Shown: piece after piece, positions 1-5,718 of the stretch
Layout of the letters: each line of letters opens with the position of its first letter
Position numbering within the stretch: the first letter of the stretch is position 1
DNA from: Hyphomicrobiales bacterium
Lineage (GTDB): Bacteria; Pseudomonadota; Alphaproteobacteria; Rhizobiales; Afifellaceae
DNA: 5,924 nucleotides
Reading direction: 5' to 3'
Assembly: GCA_013812985.1 (NCBI GenBank)
Contig: JACCSN010000199.1
Location: 1 to 5,924, forward strand
Made by a program: the position numbers and the translations under genes
The notes under the pieces: generated by a model
The model's database searches: none
The model's input: the letters and a program-made list of their open reading frames with translations, nothing else
What the model was told of the DNA's origin: nothing

Positions 1-1
1 G

Positions 2-532
2 TCGCGACCCCATCCTGAGGCAACCGGCCGCGACCTGTCCGACATTGCCGCCGATTGGGGCGTGGACCTCGCCCAAGCCGCCCGGCGGCTTGATCCGGCG
101 GGCGCCATCTATTTCCAGATGGATGAGGCGGACGTGCGCCGCGTGCTGTCATTCCCGCTGACCATGATCGGCTCCGACGGCCTGCCCCATGATGACCACC
201 CGCACCCCCGGCTCTGGGGCACGTTTCCGCGCGTGCTCGGCCGCTACGCACGCGAGCTCGGCCTGTTTCCGCTGGAGACGGCCATTCATAAGATGACCGG
301 TATGCCGGCCGAGATGTTCAGGCTGGACGGCCGCGGACGCCTCGCGGCGGGCTGCTACGCTGACGTCGTCGTGTTCAATCCCGACACCGTGATCGACCGC
401 GCGACTTACGAGGAGCCGAAGCAGTTTTCGGACGGTATCGAGAAGGTGTTTGTCAACGGGGTGCTCAGCTGGGAATCAGGAGCGAGGAGCGTCGCGCGTG
501 CCGGCCGGCTCGTGGGCGGGAAGTCGCACTGA
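2..532 (+). CDS. N-acyl-D-amino-acid deacylase (D-aminoacylase family), C-terminal part, 5' end outside window
   Basis: The frame is open from base 2 to the TGA at 530-532, giving 176 residues; the gene begins left of the window. Seen: a GRDLSDIAADWG stretch near residues 9-20, AGAIYFQMDEADVRRVL around 33-49, then GSDGLPHD with its Asp at residue 59 (codon 176-178), followed by HPHPRLWGTFPRVLGRYAR. Known for the family: these are hallmarks of the C-terminal half of D-aminoacylases in the amidohydrolase superfamily, metal-dependent TIM-barrel enzymes that hydrolyse N-acyl-D-amino acids to the free D-amino acid and a carboxylate. The Asp of GSDG matches the conserved catalytic/metal-site Asp. 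The closing segment (GCYADVVVFNPDTVID, then VNGVLSW) is the small beta domain that re-forms after the barrel. The protein probably acts in the cytoplasm. The gene converges on the RidA gene and overlaps its 3' end by 57 bp. The metal-binding N-terminal His residues cannot be checked here. Related dihydroorotase-like amidohydrolases are a less likely alternative. Confidence 0.9.
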   Translation, partial: SRPHPEATGRDLSDIAADWGVDLAQAARRLDPAGAIYFQMDEADVRRVLSFPLTMIGSDGLPHDDHPHPRLWGTFPRVLGRYARELGLFPLETAIHKMTGMPAEMFRLDGRGRLAAGCYADVVVFNPDTVIDRATYEEPKQFSDGIEKVFVNGVLSWESGARSVARAGRLVGGKSH

Positions 533-904
533 GCCCTCCAATAAAGGCCTATACGCGACCGCCTCGATCTCGACCTTGATGTCGATCACCAGCTTGGCTT
601 CCAGCGTAGTGCGGGCGGGCGGGTTCTCCGGAAAATAGCTTGCATACACCTTGTTGAATTCCGCGAACTCCCTCACGTCGGTCAGGATCACCAGGCACTT
701 CACCACGTCCGCCATGGATGCCCCGGCAAGCGCCAGGGCGGCCTTCATGTTCTCCAGCACCTGGCGCGTCTGCTCCTCGATGCCGCCGGCAACGACCTTG
801 CCGTCCAGACCGGTCGGCACCTGCCCGGAAACGTAGACGAAGTCCCCTGCCCTTACCGCCGGCGACAGCGGAACGTGCGACTTGCCAAAATGCTCTTTGG
901 TCAT
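476..904 (-). CDS. RidA/YjgF-family reactive-intermediate deaminase with C-terminal extension
   Basis: A 142-residue protein of the RidA (YjgF/YER057c/UK114) family. RidA proteins are small trimeric enzymes that hydrolyse reactive enamines/imines, such as 2-aminoacrylate released by PLP enzymes, to a keto acid and ammonia. Seen: DFVYVSGQVP (residues 21-30), a central VLENMKAALALAGASMADVVK helix region, and PPARTTLEAKL with Arg98, the position of the substrate-carboxylate-binding Arg of E. coli RidA (Arg105). VEIEAVAYR follows, with Glu112 at the place of the conserved Glu120. The active site therefore looks intact. The ATG at 902-904 is chosen because GAGGAG (912-917) sits 7 nt upstream and the RidA fold begins soon after. 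The gene lies 20 nt after the MalG-type permease and is last in the operon. Odd: family members usually end near residue 120-130. Here about 22 extra residues follow AVAYRP, nearly all encoded opposite the end of the deacylase gene. Confidence 0.93.
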   Translation of the reverse strand: MTKEHFGKSHVPLSPAVRAGDFVYVSGQVPTGLDGKVVAGGIEEQTRQVLENMKAALALAGASMADVVKCLVILTDVREFAEFNKVYASYFPENPPARTTLEAKLVIDIKVEIEAVAYRPLLEGSVRLPAHEPAGTRDAPRS

Positions 905-911
905 GGGTAAA

Positions 912-917
912 CTCCTC
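912..917 (-). promoter_or_regulatory. Shine-Dalgarno site of the RidA gene
   Basis: GAGGAG on the minus strand, 7 nt before the ATG at 902-904 and lying in the 20-nt gap after the permease stop codon. It fixes the RidA start and shows that the gene is translated independently within the operon. Confidence 0.75.
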
Positions 918-924
918 AGGGGAA

Positions 925-1746
925 CTACTTGACGGCGCCGAGCGCCAGCCCGCGCACAAGGTAGCGCTGCAGCCAGGCGAACACGATTGCAACCGGGATC
1001 GTCGATACGAACGCGGCCGCCATCACGTGGTGCCATTCCACCGTGTAGCGGCCAGCGACGAGCGAAAAGATCTGGATGGGAAGCGTGTAGCTCTCCTGCC
1101 GCCGCAACATGGTGAGCGCGATGACGAACTCGTTCCACGAGTTGATGAAGGTGAAGATCGCCGTCACCACCATCGCCGGAATGGCGAGCGGCAAGAAAAT
1201 CCGGACGAGTGTCTGGAAGCGGCTCGCTCCCTCGATCCACGCGGCCTCCTCGATGTCGCGCGGGATCGTCGCAAAATAGCTCTGCAGCATCCATACCGTG
1301 AACGCGATGTTGAATGCCGCGTAAATGATGACTACCGAATTTATGTTGTCGAGGAGCCCCAGGCTGACCACGAGCCTGAACAGGCCGAGCACCAGGACGA
1401 TCGGCGACAGCATCTGGGAGACGAGCAGGAACGTGCGATAGGCGCCGCGGCCGGCAAAGCGATAGCGGCTCAGCGCATAGGCGCCGGGAATGGAAACGAT
1501 CAGGGCCGCGATGGTCGCCACGCCCGAAACGTAGAGCGAGTTGAGCAGCGCCTGGCCGAAATTGGTCACGCTCCACATCTCGACGAAATTGGAGAAGCGC
1601 AGCTCGCTCGGCCACCAGGTCGGCCGCAGCACTTCAGTCGCCGGCTTCAGCGCGGTGATCAGCATGACCGCATAGGGAAACAGGATCGCGACCACGAGGG
1701 GCGAGAGCACCAGCCAGGAGATGATCGAGCGCTTCAGCTTGCTCAT
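925..1746 (-). CDS. Carbohydrate ABC transporter permease, MalG type (CUT1 family)
   Basis: A 273-residue inner-membrane protein, the usual length for MalG/UgpE-type subunits. Seen: a first membrane segment around residues 9-33, further hydrophobic segments around 72-96, 105-129, 136-158, 184-206 and 242-262, and the EAA loop [19 protein letters not shown] followed by LPLAIP (166-190), which couples to the ATPase. ALKPATEVL after the first segment and [14 protein letters not shown] (198-211) are typical of this subunit class. It is expected to pair with the MalF-type permease encoded just upstream to form the translocation channel. The ATG at 1744-1746 overlaps the TGA of that gene (ATGA), so the two are probably translationally coupled; GAGGAG (1752-1757) lies 5 nt before the start. 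The RidA gene follows after 20 nt. Assignment to the sugar/polyol CUT1 class is firm. The actual substrate is unknown. Confidence 0.95.
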   Translation of the reverse strand: MSKLKRSIISWLVLSPLVVAILFPYAVMLITALKPATEVLRPTWWPSELRFSNFVEMWSVTNFGQALLNSLYVSGVATIAALIVSIPGAYALSRYRFAGRGAYRTFLLVSQMLSPIVLVLGLFRLVVSLGLLDNINSVVIIYAAFNIAFTVWMLQSYFATIPRDIEEAAWIEGASRFQTLVRIFLPLAIPAMVVTAIFTFINSWNEFVIALTMLRRQESYTLPIQIFSLVAGRYTVEWHHVMAAAFVSTIPVAIVFAWLQRYLVRGLALGAVK

Positions 1747-2618
1747 GCGCGCTCCTCGCGTGCCGCCAGTCGCACATAAAGGATCGTGAAGACGAGCAGG
1801 AGGGCGAACATGACGATGGACACCGCCGAGGCCTCGCCAAGCTTTCCCCAGCGAAAGGCGAGCTTGTAGAGGTAGGTGACGAGGATGTCGGTGGAGTTCG
1901 CCGGCCCACCCTGCGTCATCGCCCAGATGATCGGGAAGGAGTTGAACACGTAGATCGTGTTCAACACGATCGCGATGTTGATGAACGGCTTCATCAGCGG
2001 GAAGGTGATGAACCGGAACTGGTCGACCGGACTCGCGCCCTCGATCGCGGCCGCCTCGTAAAGATCCTCGCTGATGGACGAAAGCCCGCCGAGGAAGATC
2101 GTCACCGTGAAGGGTACCGTCGCCAGGATCCCGATCAGGATCTGCATGGGAAAGGCGGTGGAGGCGTTCGCCAGCCACTGGATGTTCGTATCGATGATCC
2201 CGGTGCCGCGGAGAGCGGAGTTCAGCATGCCGCTTTCGCCGGAGAGCGCCCAACGCCAGACGATCGCGGTCATGGTGAGCGACACCGCCCAGGGCAGCAT
2301 GACGATCACGCGCGCCAGGCCACGCCCATAAAAATCCTGGTTCAGGATCAGCGCCACCGGGGCGGAAATCAGGAGAGCGCCGCCCACGACCCCAAGGGTC
2401 CAGATCAGCGTGCGCCAGGCAGAGGCGACGAAGTCCGGATCCTGCAGCAGGGCCTGGAAATTGGCCGCGCCAACGAAATCGCGAAGCTGACCGAACCTGT
2501 TCACCTCATGGGTGGCGATCTGCACCAGCTCCTTCAGAGGCCACAGGATGATGAAGGCCGCCAGAAGGAAGCTGGGAAGGATCAGGAGATAGGGACTGGC
2601 GAGCCGTGTGAGGCGCAT
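1743..2618 (-). CDS. Sugar ABC transporter permease, MalF type (CUT1 family)
   Basis: A 291-residue inner-membrane permease, the partner of the MalG-type subunit encoded next. Seen: a hydrophobic N-terminal segment (about 10-28), other membrane segments near 71-95, 104-124, 154-178, 213-232 and 262-284, and the EAA loop [20 protein letters not shown] running on to TFPLMKP (184-211). The C-terminal signature [20 protein letters not shown] (232-251) is characteristic of this class of sugar permease. Start choice: the ATG at 2616-2618 gives the usual MalF/UgpA-like N-terminus ([17 protein letters not shown]). The frame stays open to a TTG at 2667-2669, which would add 17 residues unlike the family. 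No well-placed Shine-Dalgarno is seen; a GGGGGA run lies about 20 nt upstream, so the start is less certain than the identity. The gene follows the binding-protein gene after a 164-nt gap holding a strong hairpin. Confidence 0.93.
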   Translation of the reverse strand: MRLTRLASPYLLILPSFLLAAFIILWPLKELVQIATHEVNRFGQLRDFVGAANFQALLQDPDFVASAWRTLIWTLGVVGGALLISAPVALILNQDFYGRGLARVIVMLPWAVSLTMTAIVWRWALSGESGMLNSALRGTGIIDTNIQWLANASTAFPMQILIGILATVPFTVTIFLGGLSSISEDLYEAAAIEGASPVDQFRFITFPLMKPFINIAIVLNTIYVFNSFPIIWAMTQGGPANSTDILVTYLYKLAFRWGKLGEASAVSIVMFALLLVFTILYVRLAAREERA

Positions 2619-2713
2619 GGCGTTACAGGCGCTGGCTCCCCCTGCCGTGTGGCTGTCATCCTCGGGCAAGCGCAGCTTGACCCGAAGACCCAGGGATGCA
2701 GCGCACGGTTAGG

Positions 2714-2756
2714 CCTGGACACTCGGGTCAAGCCGGTCAAGCCCGAGTGTGCCAGG
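2714..2756 (-). other. Intergenic stem-loop between binding-protein and permease genes
   Basis: Arms CCTGGACACTCGGG (2714-2727) and CCCGAGTGTGCCAGG (2742-2756) pair over 14 bp with a single bulged base (2751) around a 14-nt loop. In the operon transcript the hairpin starts 26 nt after the binding-protein stop codon. No T-run follows it in the direction of transcription, so it does not look like a classical intrinsic terminator. Known from maltose-type operons: such structures between the binding-protein and permease genes protect the upstream mRNA or cause partial termination, so that binding protein is made in excess. That role is inferred here. Confidence 0.65.
2726..2743. repeat. Tandem 9-bp direct repeat GGTCAAGCC x2
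   Basis: Two back-to-back copies of GGTCAAGCC (2726-2734 and 2735-2743) fill the loop of the intergenic hairpin and reach into both arms. A related inverted copy, GCTTGACCC, lies at 2675-2683. Confidence 0.8.
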
Positions 2757-2782
2757 TGACAGGGGCGCTCTGCGTGAGGGTG

Positions 2783-4018
2783 TTACTGCTTCACGATGGC
2801 GTCGGCGCGCGCCGCCGCACCTTTCAGCGTCTGTTCGACTTCGCCCTGTCCGAGGTAGATGTTCTGGATCGCCGAGGACGTCAGGTCGGCGACCTCTTCC
2901 CACCCCGGAATCACCGGCGCGAACCTGGCGTTCGGCAGAAGGTCGGTGAAGACCTTCAGGTCGGGATCGTTGGCGAAGTGCGGGTCTGCCGCTTCCGCCT
3001 TGGTGACGGGCAGGAAGCCTTCGTTCTTGGTGAACTCGATCCTCTGTTCCGGCTGGAACAGGAAATCGAGGAATTTCCAGGCCTCTTCCTTGTTCTGGGA
3101 ATTCTGGAACATGATGATGGAGTCGGTGACGCCGTAGGTGCCGCGATCGCCGCCCGGACCGGCCGGGATCGGCGCGACGCCGTATTTCAGGTCAGGCGCC
3201 TCCTCCTTGATCTGGCTGGCGAGGAAGGGGGCCGTGATCATCATCCCGATCTTGCCCTGCTTGAAGAGGTTCTGCACGTCCTCGCGGTTGAGCGAGGTGA
3301 CGCCCGGCTCGGTCAGCCCCTCATCGATCAGGCTCTTGTAGAGCTTGGCCGCGTCGATGGCGGCCTGGCTGTCCAGCCCCGAGCTACCGTCCGCTTCGAT
3401 GATGTCGCCACCATGGGACCACATCGCGTAGTAGAAGTAGACGTCCGTCTCGATCTCCTTGCCTTGCAGGCCGAACCCGTAGACCTCGCCGCCCACCGCC
3501 TTGATCTTCGCGGCGGCCGTCTTCAGTTCTTCCCAGGTCTCCGGCGGAGCGGTGATGCCGGCTTTCTCGAACAGGTCCTTGTTGTAGTACATGGCGCGCG
3601 CCGAAGCGGCGATCGGCAGCCCGTAGGTGTTCCCCTCCATCACCGACGGGCTCATGAAGGTCTCGATGAAGCGGCCCTTAAACTCGTCGTTCATGTAGGA
3701 GTCGAGCGGTTCGGCGATCCCTTCCTTGACGAAATCGATCAGCCAGCGCGTGCCGATGATCGCAATGTCGGCGTTGGCATTGCCGGAAATGTCGGTCGTG
3801 AGCTTCTGCTGCAGTACCTCCCACGGCACCACTTCGATCTGGATGTCGGTGTCGGGATTCTGCGCCTCGAATGCGGATGCCGCCTTCTCGAAATATGGAC
3901 CGGTCTTTGCGCTATATTCCGCAACCGTGACCCGGACCGTTGCCGCCGAGGCAAGCGCCGTCGAGGCCAACAACGCCGCTCCGACGAGCAGCCCTCTCGA
4001 TGAAAACGCCTTGAACAT
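2783..4018 (-). CDS. Extracellular (periplasmic) solute-binding protein, family 1, of a sugar-type ABC importer
   Basis: A 411-residue secreted binding protein that delivers substrate to the two permeases encoded downstream; the length is normal for MalE/UgpB-like family 1 proteins. Seen: a Sec signal peptide (MFKAFSSR, hydrophobic core about 9-22, likely cleavage after the ASA ending at residue 25), then VRVTVAEYS as the first beta strand. The family's recognisable segment YGLPIAASARAMYYNKDLF (132-150) is followed by TWEEL (161-165). Further segments are GKIGMMITAPFLASQI, YGVAPIPAGPGG, and a C-terminal lobe with EAWKFLDFLFQPEQ. There is no lipobox Cys, so the protein is soluble in the periplasm. 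The ATG at 4016-4018 is chosen because of the signal peptide and because AAAGGGAG (4024-4031) lies 5 nt upstream; the frame stays open further upstream, but that extension is not signal-like. It is the first gene of the operon. Substrate specificity is not readable; a carbohydrate, polyol or glycerophosphodiester-like compound is usual for the family. Confidence 0.95.
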   Translation of the reverse strand: MFKAFSSRGLLVGAALLASTALASAATVRVTVAEYSAKTGPYFEKAASAFEAQNPDTDIQIEVVPWEVLQQKLTTDISGNANADIAIIGTRWLIDFVKEGIAEPLDSYMNDEFKGRFIETFMSPSVMEGNTYGLPIAASARAMYYNKDLFEKAGITAPPETWEELKTAAAKIKAVGGEVYGFGLQGKEIETDVYFYYAMWSHGGDIIEADGSSGLDSQAAIDAAKLYKSLIDEGLTEPGVTSLNREDVQNLFKQGKIGMMITAPFLASQIKEEAPDLKYGVAPIPAGPGGDRGTYGVTDSIIMFQNSQNKEEAWKFLDFLFQPEQRIEFTKNEGFLPVTKAEAADPHFANDPDLKVFTDLLPNARFAPVIPGWEEVADLTSSAIQNIYLGQGEVEQTLKGAAARADAIVKQ

Positions 4019-4023
4019 GAACG

Positions 4024-4031
4024 CTCCCTTT
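4024..4031 (-). promoter_or_regulatory. Shine-Dalgarno site of the binding-protein gene
   Basis: AAAGGGAG on the minus strand, 5 nt before the ATG at 4016-4018. It decides this start over the longer open frame, which continues upstream of the signal peptide. Confidence 0.75.
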
Positions 4032-4037
4032 CGCGAG

Positions 4038-4054
4038 CCTGCCCGGTCGGCAGG
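4038..4054 (-). other. Small perfect hairpin in the 5' leader of the binding-protein gene
   Basis: CCTGCC (4038-4043) and GGCAGG (4049-4054) form a perfect 6-bp stem with a 5-nt loop, ending 6 nt before the Shine-Dalgarno sequence in the transcript. It could protect the 5' end of the mRNA or modulate translation. The arm is short for a GC-rich genome, so chance is possible. Confidence 0.4.
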
Positions 4055-4109
4055 TACTGATTTTTGCGTTGGACAGGGTTGCAGCATGGTCCGCACCCGT
4101 CTCTGCCTT

Positions 4110-4138
4110 ACATAAAGCCCGTGAGAACGGGAAAGCAA
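4110..4138 (-). promoter_or_regulatory. Candidate sigma70-type promoter of the transporter operon
   Basis: On the minus strand, a -35-like TTGCTT (4133-4138) and a -10-like TTATGT (4110-4115) are separated by 17 bp, about 90 bp before the binding-protein start. Both hexamers differ from consensus and the call rests on visual matching only. It is the best candidate seen on this strand of the divergent region; no convincing plus-strand promoter for the SDR gene was found. Confidence 0.35.
4118..4131. promoter_or_regulatory. Palindrome CCCGT-gaga-ACGGG, possible operator
   Basis: A perfect 5+5 bp inverted repeat with a 4-bp spacer lies in the divergent intergenic region, exactly between the proposed -35 and -10 elements. 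Its position would suit a repressor, and it could affect both divergent units. No regulator gene is present in the window, so the binding protein is unknown. Confidence 0.35.
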
Positions 4139-4214
4139 GCGGGCCTCCTTCGTTGCATTGGGCCGCCCCGGCGCACTAGCTTGCCCGGCTGGAATGCTCG
4201 CGAAAAACCCCAGC

Positions 4215-4982
4215 ATGATCGATCTGTCCGGCCACCATGTCCTCCTAACCGGCGCCGGCGGCGGCATTGGCCGGGCGCTGGTTTCCGCCTCTCTCACGGC
4301 GGGTGCGCGAGTAAGCGCGTTCGACCGCACGGACGAGCTCACCGACCATCTGGATGTGGGCTACCGAGCTTCCTTCGACTTGCGTGACGCAAATGCCGCG
4401 AGCCGCCGCGTCGAGGAGCTTTGCCAAGCGGCCGGCGTCCCCGACATCCTCATCAACAACGCCGGCTTCACGCGCGGCGAAACGCTGCCCGATGTGGATA
4501 AGGCAGTCTGGGACGCCGAGCTGGACATGAACCTGACTGGAACGTTCAACGTGACGGACCCGGTTTTGCGGCGAATGCGCGAACGCCGCTCGGGCGCAAT
4601 CGTGTTCATCGCCTCGGTCAACGCGCTGCTCCACGTCGGCAATCCCGCCTATTCCGCCGCGAAAGCAGGCATGCTCGCCTATTGCCGCGCAATCGCCGTG
4701 GAGGACGGGGCGAACGGCATCCGCGCCAACGCCATCTGCCCGGGTTCGGTCAAGACGAATGCTTGGCAGCATCGTCTGGAGCGCGACCCGGGCATCATGG
4801 ATGCGACCACCCGGTTCTACCCGCTGGGACGGCTCGTCGAGCCGCGCGAGGTGGCCGACGCCGCGCTGTTCCTCGCCTCCCCCCTCGCCTCCGGCATTAC
4901 CGGGGTGGCGCTGCCAGTCGACGCCGGATTGACGGCAGGCAGCCTGCCCTTCATCCGTGACATCATCGAAAGGGGGATGTGA
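4215..4982 (+). CDS. SDR-family NAD-type oxidoreductase (classical short-chain dehydrogenase)
   Basis: A 255-residue cytoplasmic dehydrogenase/reductase, the normal length for classical SDRs. Seen in order: the cofactor glycine motif TGAGGGIG (12-19), Asp37 at the end of the second beta strand (favouring NAD(H) over NADP(H)), NNAG (81-84), Asn106 in DMNLTGTF, and the catalytic Ser134, Tyr146 and Lys150 (YSAAK). After that comes ICPGSVKTN (174-182), the usual PG segment after the active site, and the C-terminal [13 protein letters not shown] (226-238). All catalytic residues are present. The ATG at 4215-4217 puts the glycine motif at the usual distance from the start. An ATG at 4194 and a TTG at 4158 are in frame but add residues unlike the family; none of the three has a clear Shine-Dalgarno. 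The gene is first in a plus-strand unit with the transporter ATPase 4 bp downstream, which suggests it oxidises the imported compound or a breakdown product. The substrate is unknown. Confidence 0.93.
   Translation: MIDLSGHHVLLTGAGGGIGRALVSASLTAGARVSAFDRTDELTDHLDVGYRASFDLRDANAASRRVEELCQAAGVPDILINNAGFTRGETLPDVDKAVWDAELDMNLTGTFNVTDPVLRRMRERRSGAIVFIASVNALLHVGNPAYSAAKAGMLAYCRAIAVEDGANGIRANAICPGSVKTNAWQHRLERDPGIMDATTRFYPLGRLVEPREVADAALFLASPLASGITGVALPVDAGLTAGSLPFIRDIIERGM
4971..4976 (+). promoter_or_regulatory. Shine-Dalgarno site for the GTG start of the ATPase gene
   Basis: AGGGGG inside the end of the SDR gene, 10 nt before GTG 4987-4989. It supports that GTG over an upstream in-frame GTG at 4957, which would add ten residues not typical of the family. 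Confidence 0.5.
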
Positions 4983-4986
4983 GCCT

Positions 4987-5718
4987 GTGTCCAGCGTCAA
5001 GCTCGTGAACGTCACCAAGCGATTCGGCAGCCACCCCGTCGTGCGTGGCGTCGATCTCGATGTCGCGGATGGGGAGTTCGTGGTCCTTGTCGGCCCATCC
5101 GGCTGTGGCAAGTCTACCCTGCTCAGGATGATCGCCGGTCTCGAGGAGATCACGAGCGGCGAGCTGTGGATCGGTGACAGGCTGGCCAACAGCCTCTCGC
5201 CCCAGCAGCGCAACATCTCCATGGTGTTCCAGAGCTACGCCCTGTTCCCCCACATGACGGCGCGCCAGAATATCGGCTTTGGCCCAAAAATCCGTCACGA
5301 GCCGGCGGCGGAAATTCCGGGCAAGGTCGAACGCGCGGCGTCCATCCTGAACCTGGTTGACTATCTCGACCGGCTGCCGCGTCAGCTCTCCGGCGGTCAG
5401 CGGCAGCGGGTGGCCATGGGGCGCTCGATTGTGCGCGATCCCCACGTCTTCCTGTTCGACGAGCCGCTCTCCAACCTGGACGCCAAGCTGCGCGTGCAGA
5501 TGCGCACGGAAATTAAGGCGCTGCATGGGAAGCTGAGGTCCACGATCGTCTACGTCACCCACGATCAGATCGAGGCGATGACGATGGCGGACCGCATCGT
5601 CGTCATGCATGCGGGGCTCGTCGAGCAGGTCGGCGGACCGCTCGATCTCTATGATCGTCCCGCGAACCGTTTCGTCGCCGGCTTCCTGGGCTCGCCCGCC
5701 TTGAGCTTCTTCGAGTGA
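4987..5718 (+). CDS. ABC transporter ATPase, UgpC/MalK type, nucleotide-binding domain only (in-frame TGA truncates it)
   Basis: Encodes 243 residues that form a complete nucleotide-binding domain, which would power the importer from the cytoplasmic face of the membrane. Seen: Walker [10 protein letters not shown] (36-44), Q-loop Gln82 in [12 protein letters not shown], signature LSGGQ (134-138), Walker B VFLFDE (154-159), D-loop SNLD (162-165) and the switch His192 in [12 protein letters not shown]. The ending [20 protein letters not shown] is diagnostic of the MalK/UgpC (CUT1) class. Odd: members of this class are usually about 350-370 residues, with a C-terminal OB/TOBE regulatory domain. 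Here the frame stops at TGA 5716-5718 just after GSPALSFFE, yet the same frame goes on to encode that missing domain. The GTG start lies 4 bp after the SDR stop. All ATPase motifs are intact, so the short product might still work without its regulatory domain; equally, the gene may be a fresh pseudogene or the TGA a base-call error. Confidence 0.9.
   Translation: MSSVKLVNVTKRFGSHPVVRGVDLDVADGEFVVLVGPSGCGKSTLLRMIAGLEEITSGELWIGDRLANSLSPQQRNISMVFQSYALFPHMTARQNIGFGPKIRHEPAAEIPGKVERAASILNLVDYLDRLPRQLSGGQRQRVAMGRSIVRDPHVFLFDEPLSNLDAKLRVQMRTEIKALHGKLRSTIVYVTHDQIEAMTMADRIVVMHAGLVEQVGGPLDLYDRPANRFVAGFLGSPALSFFE

Noticed and set aside
718..1779. 353-codon plus-strand open frame opposite the RidA and MalG-type permease genes
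   Set aside because: Composition (Arg, His, Gln, Asp runs) is typical of a shadow frame, there is no family motif, and it covers two well-supported genes on the other strand.
2619..2669. N-terminal extension of the MalF-type permease from a TTG at 2667-2669
   Set aside because: The extra 17 residues ([16 protein letters not shown] and flanks) do not resemble the family N-terminus, TTG is a rare start, and there is no well-spaced Shine-Dalgarno. The ATG at 2616-2618 fits the family better.
2714..2756. Intrinsic terminator ending the binding-protein transcript
   Set aside because: The stem is strong, but no T-rich run follows on the minus strand, and the permease genes downstream have no recognisable promoter of their own. 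It is kept as a stem-loop with an inferred stabilising role.
2696..4003. 435-codon plus-strand open frame opposite the binding-protein gene
   Set aside because: It is antisense to a clear signal-peptide-bearing family 1 binding protein. Its product is Arg/Asp-rich and low in recognisable motifs, as expected for the reverse of a GC-rich gene.
5716..5718. UGA recoded as an amino acid (alternative code or selenocysteine)
   Set aside because: The deacylase, RidA, MalF-type permease and SDR genes all end in TGA at their expected family ends and Trp is written TGG, so the code is standard. No selenocysteine is known at this position of MalK-type ATPases, and no insertion hairpin was recognised.
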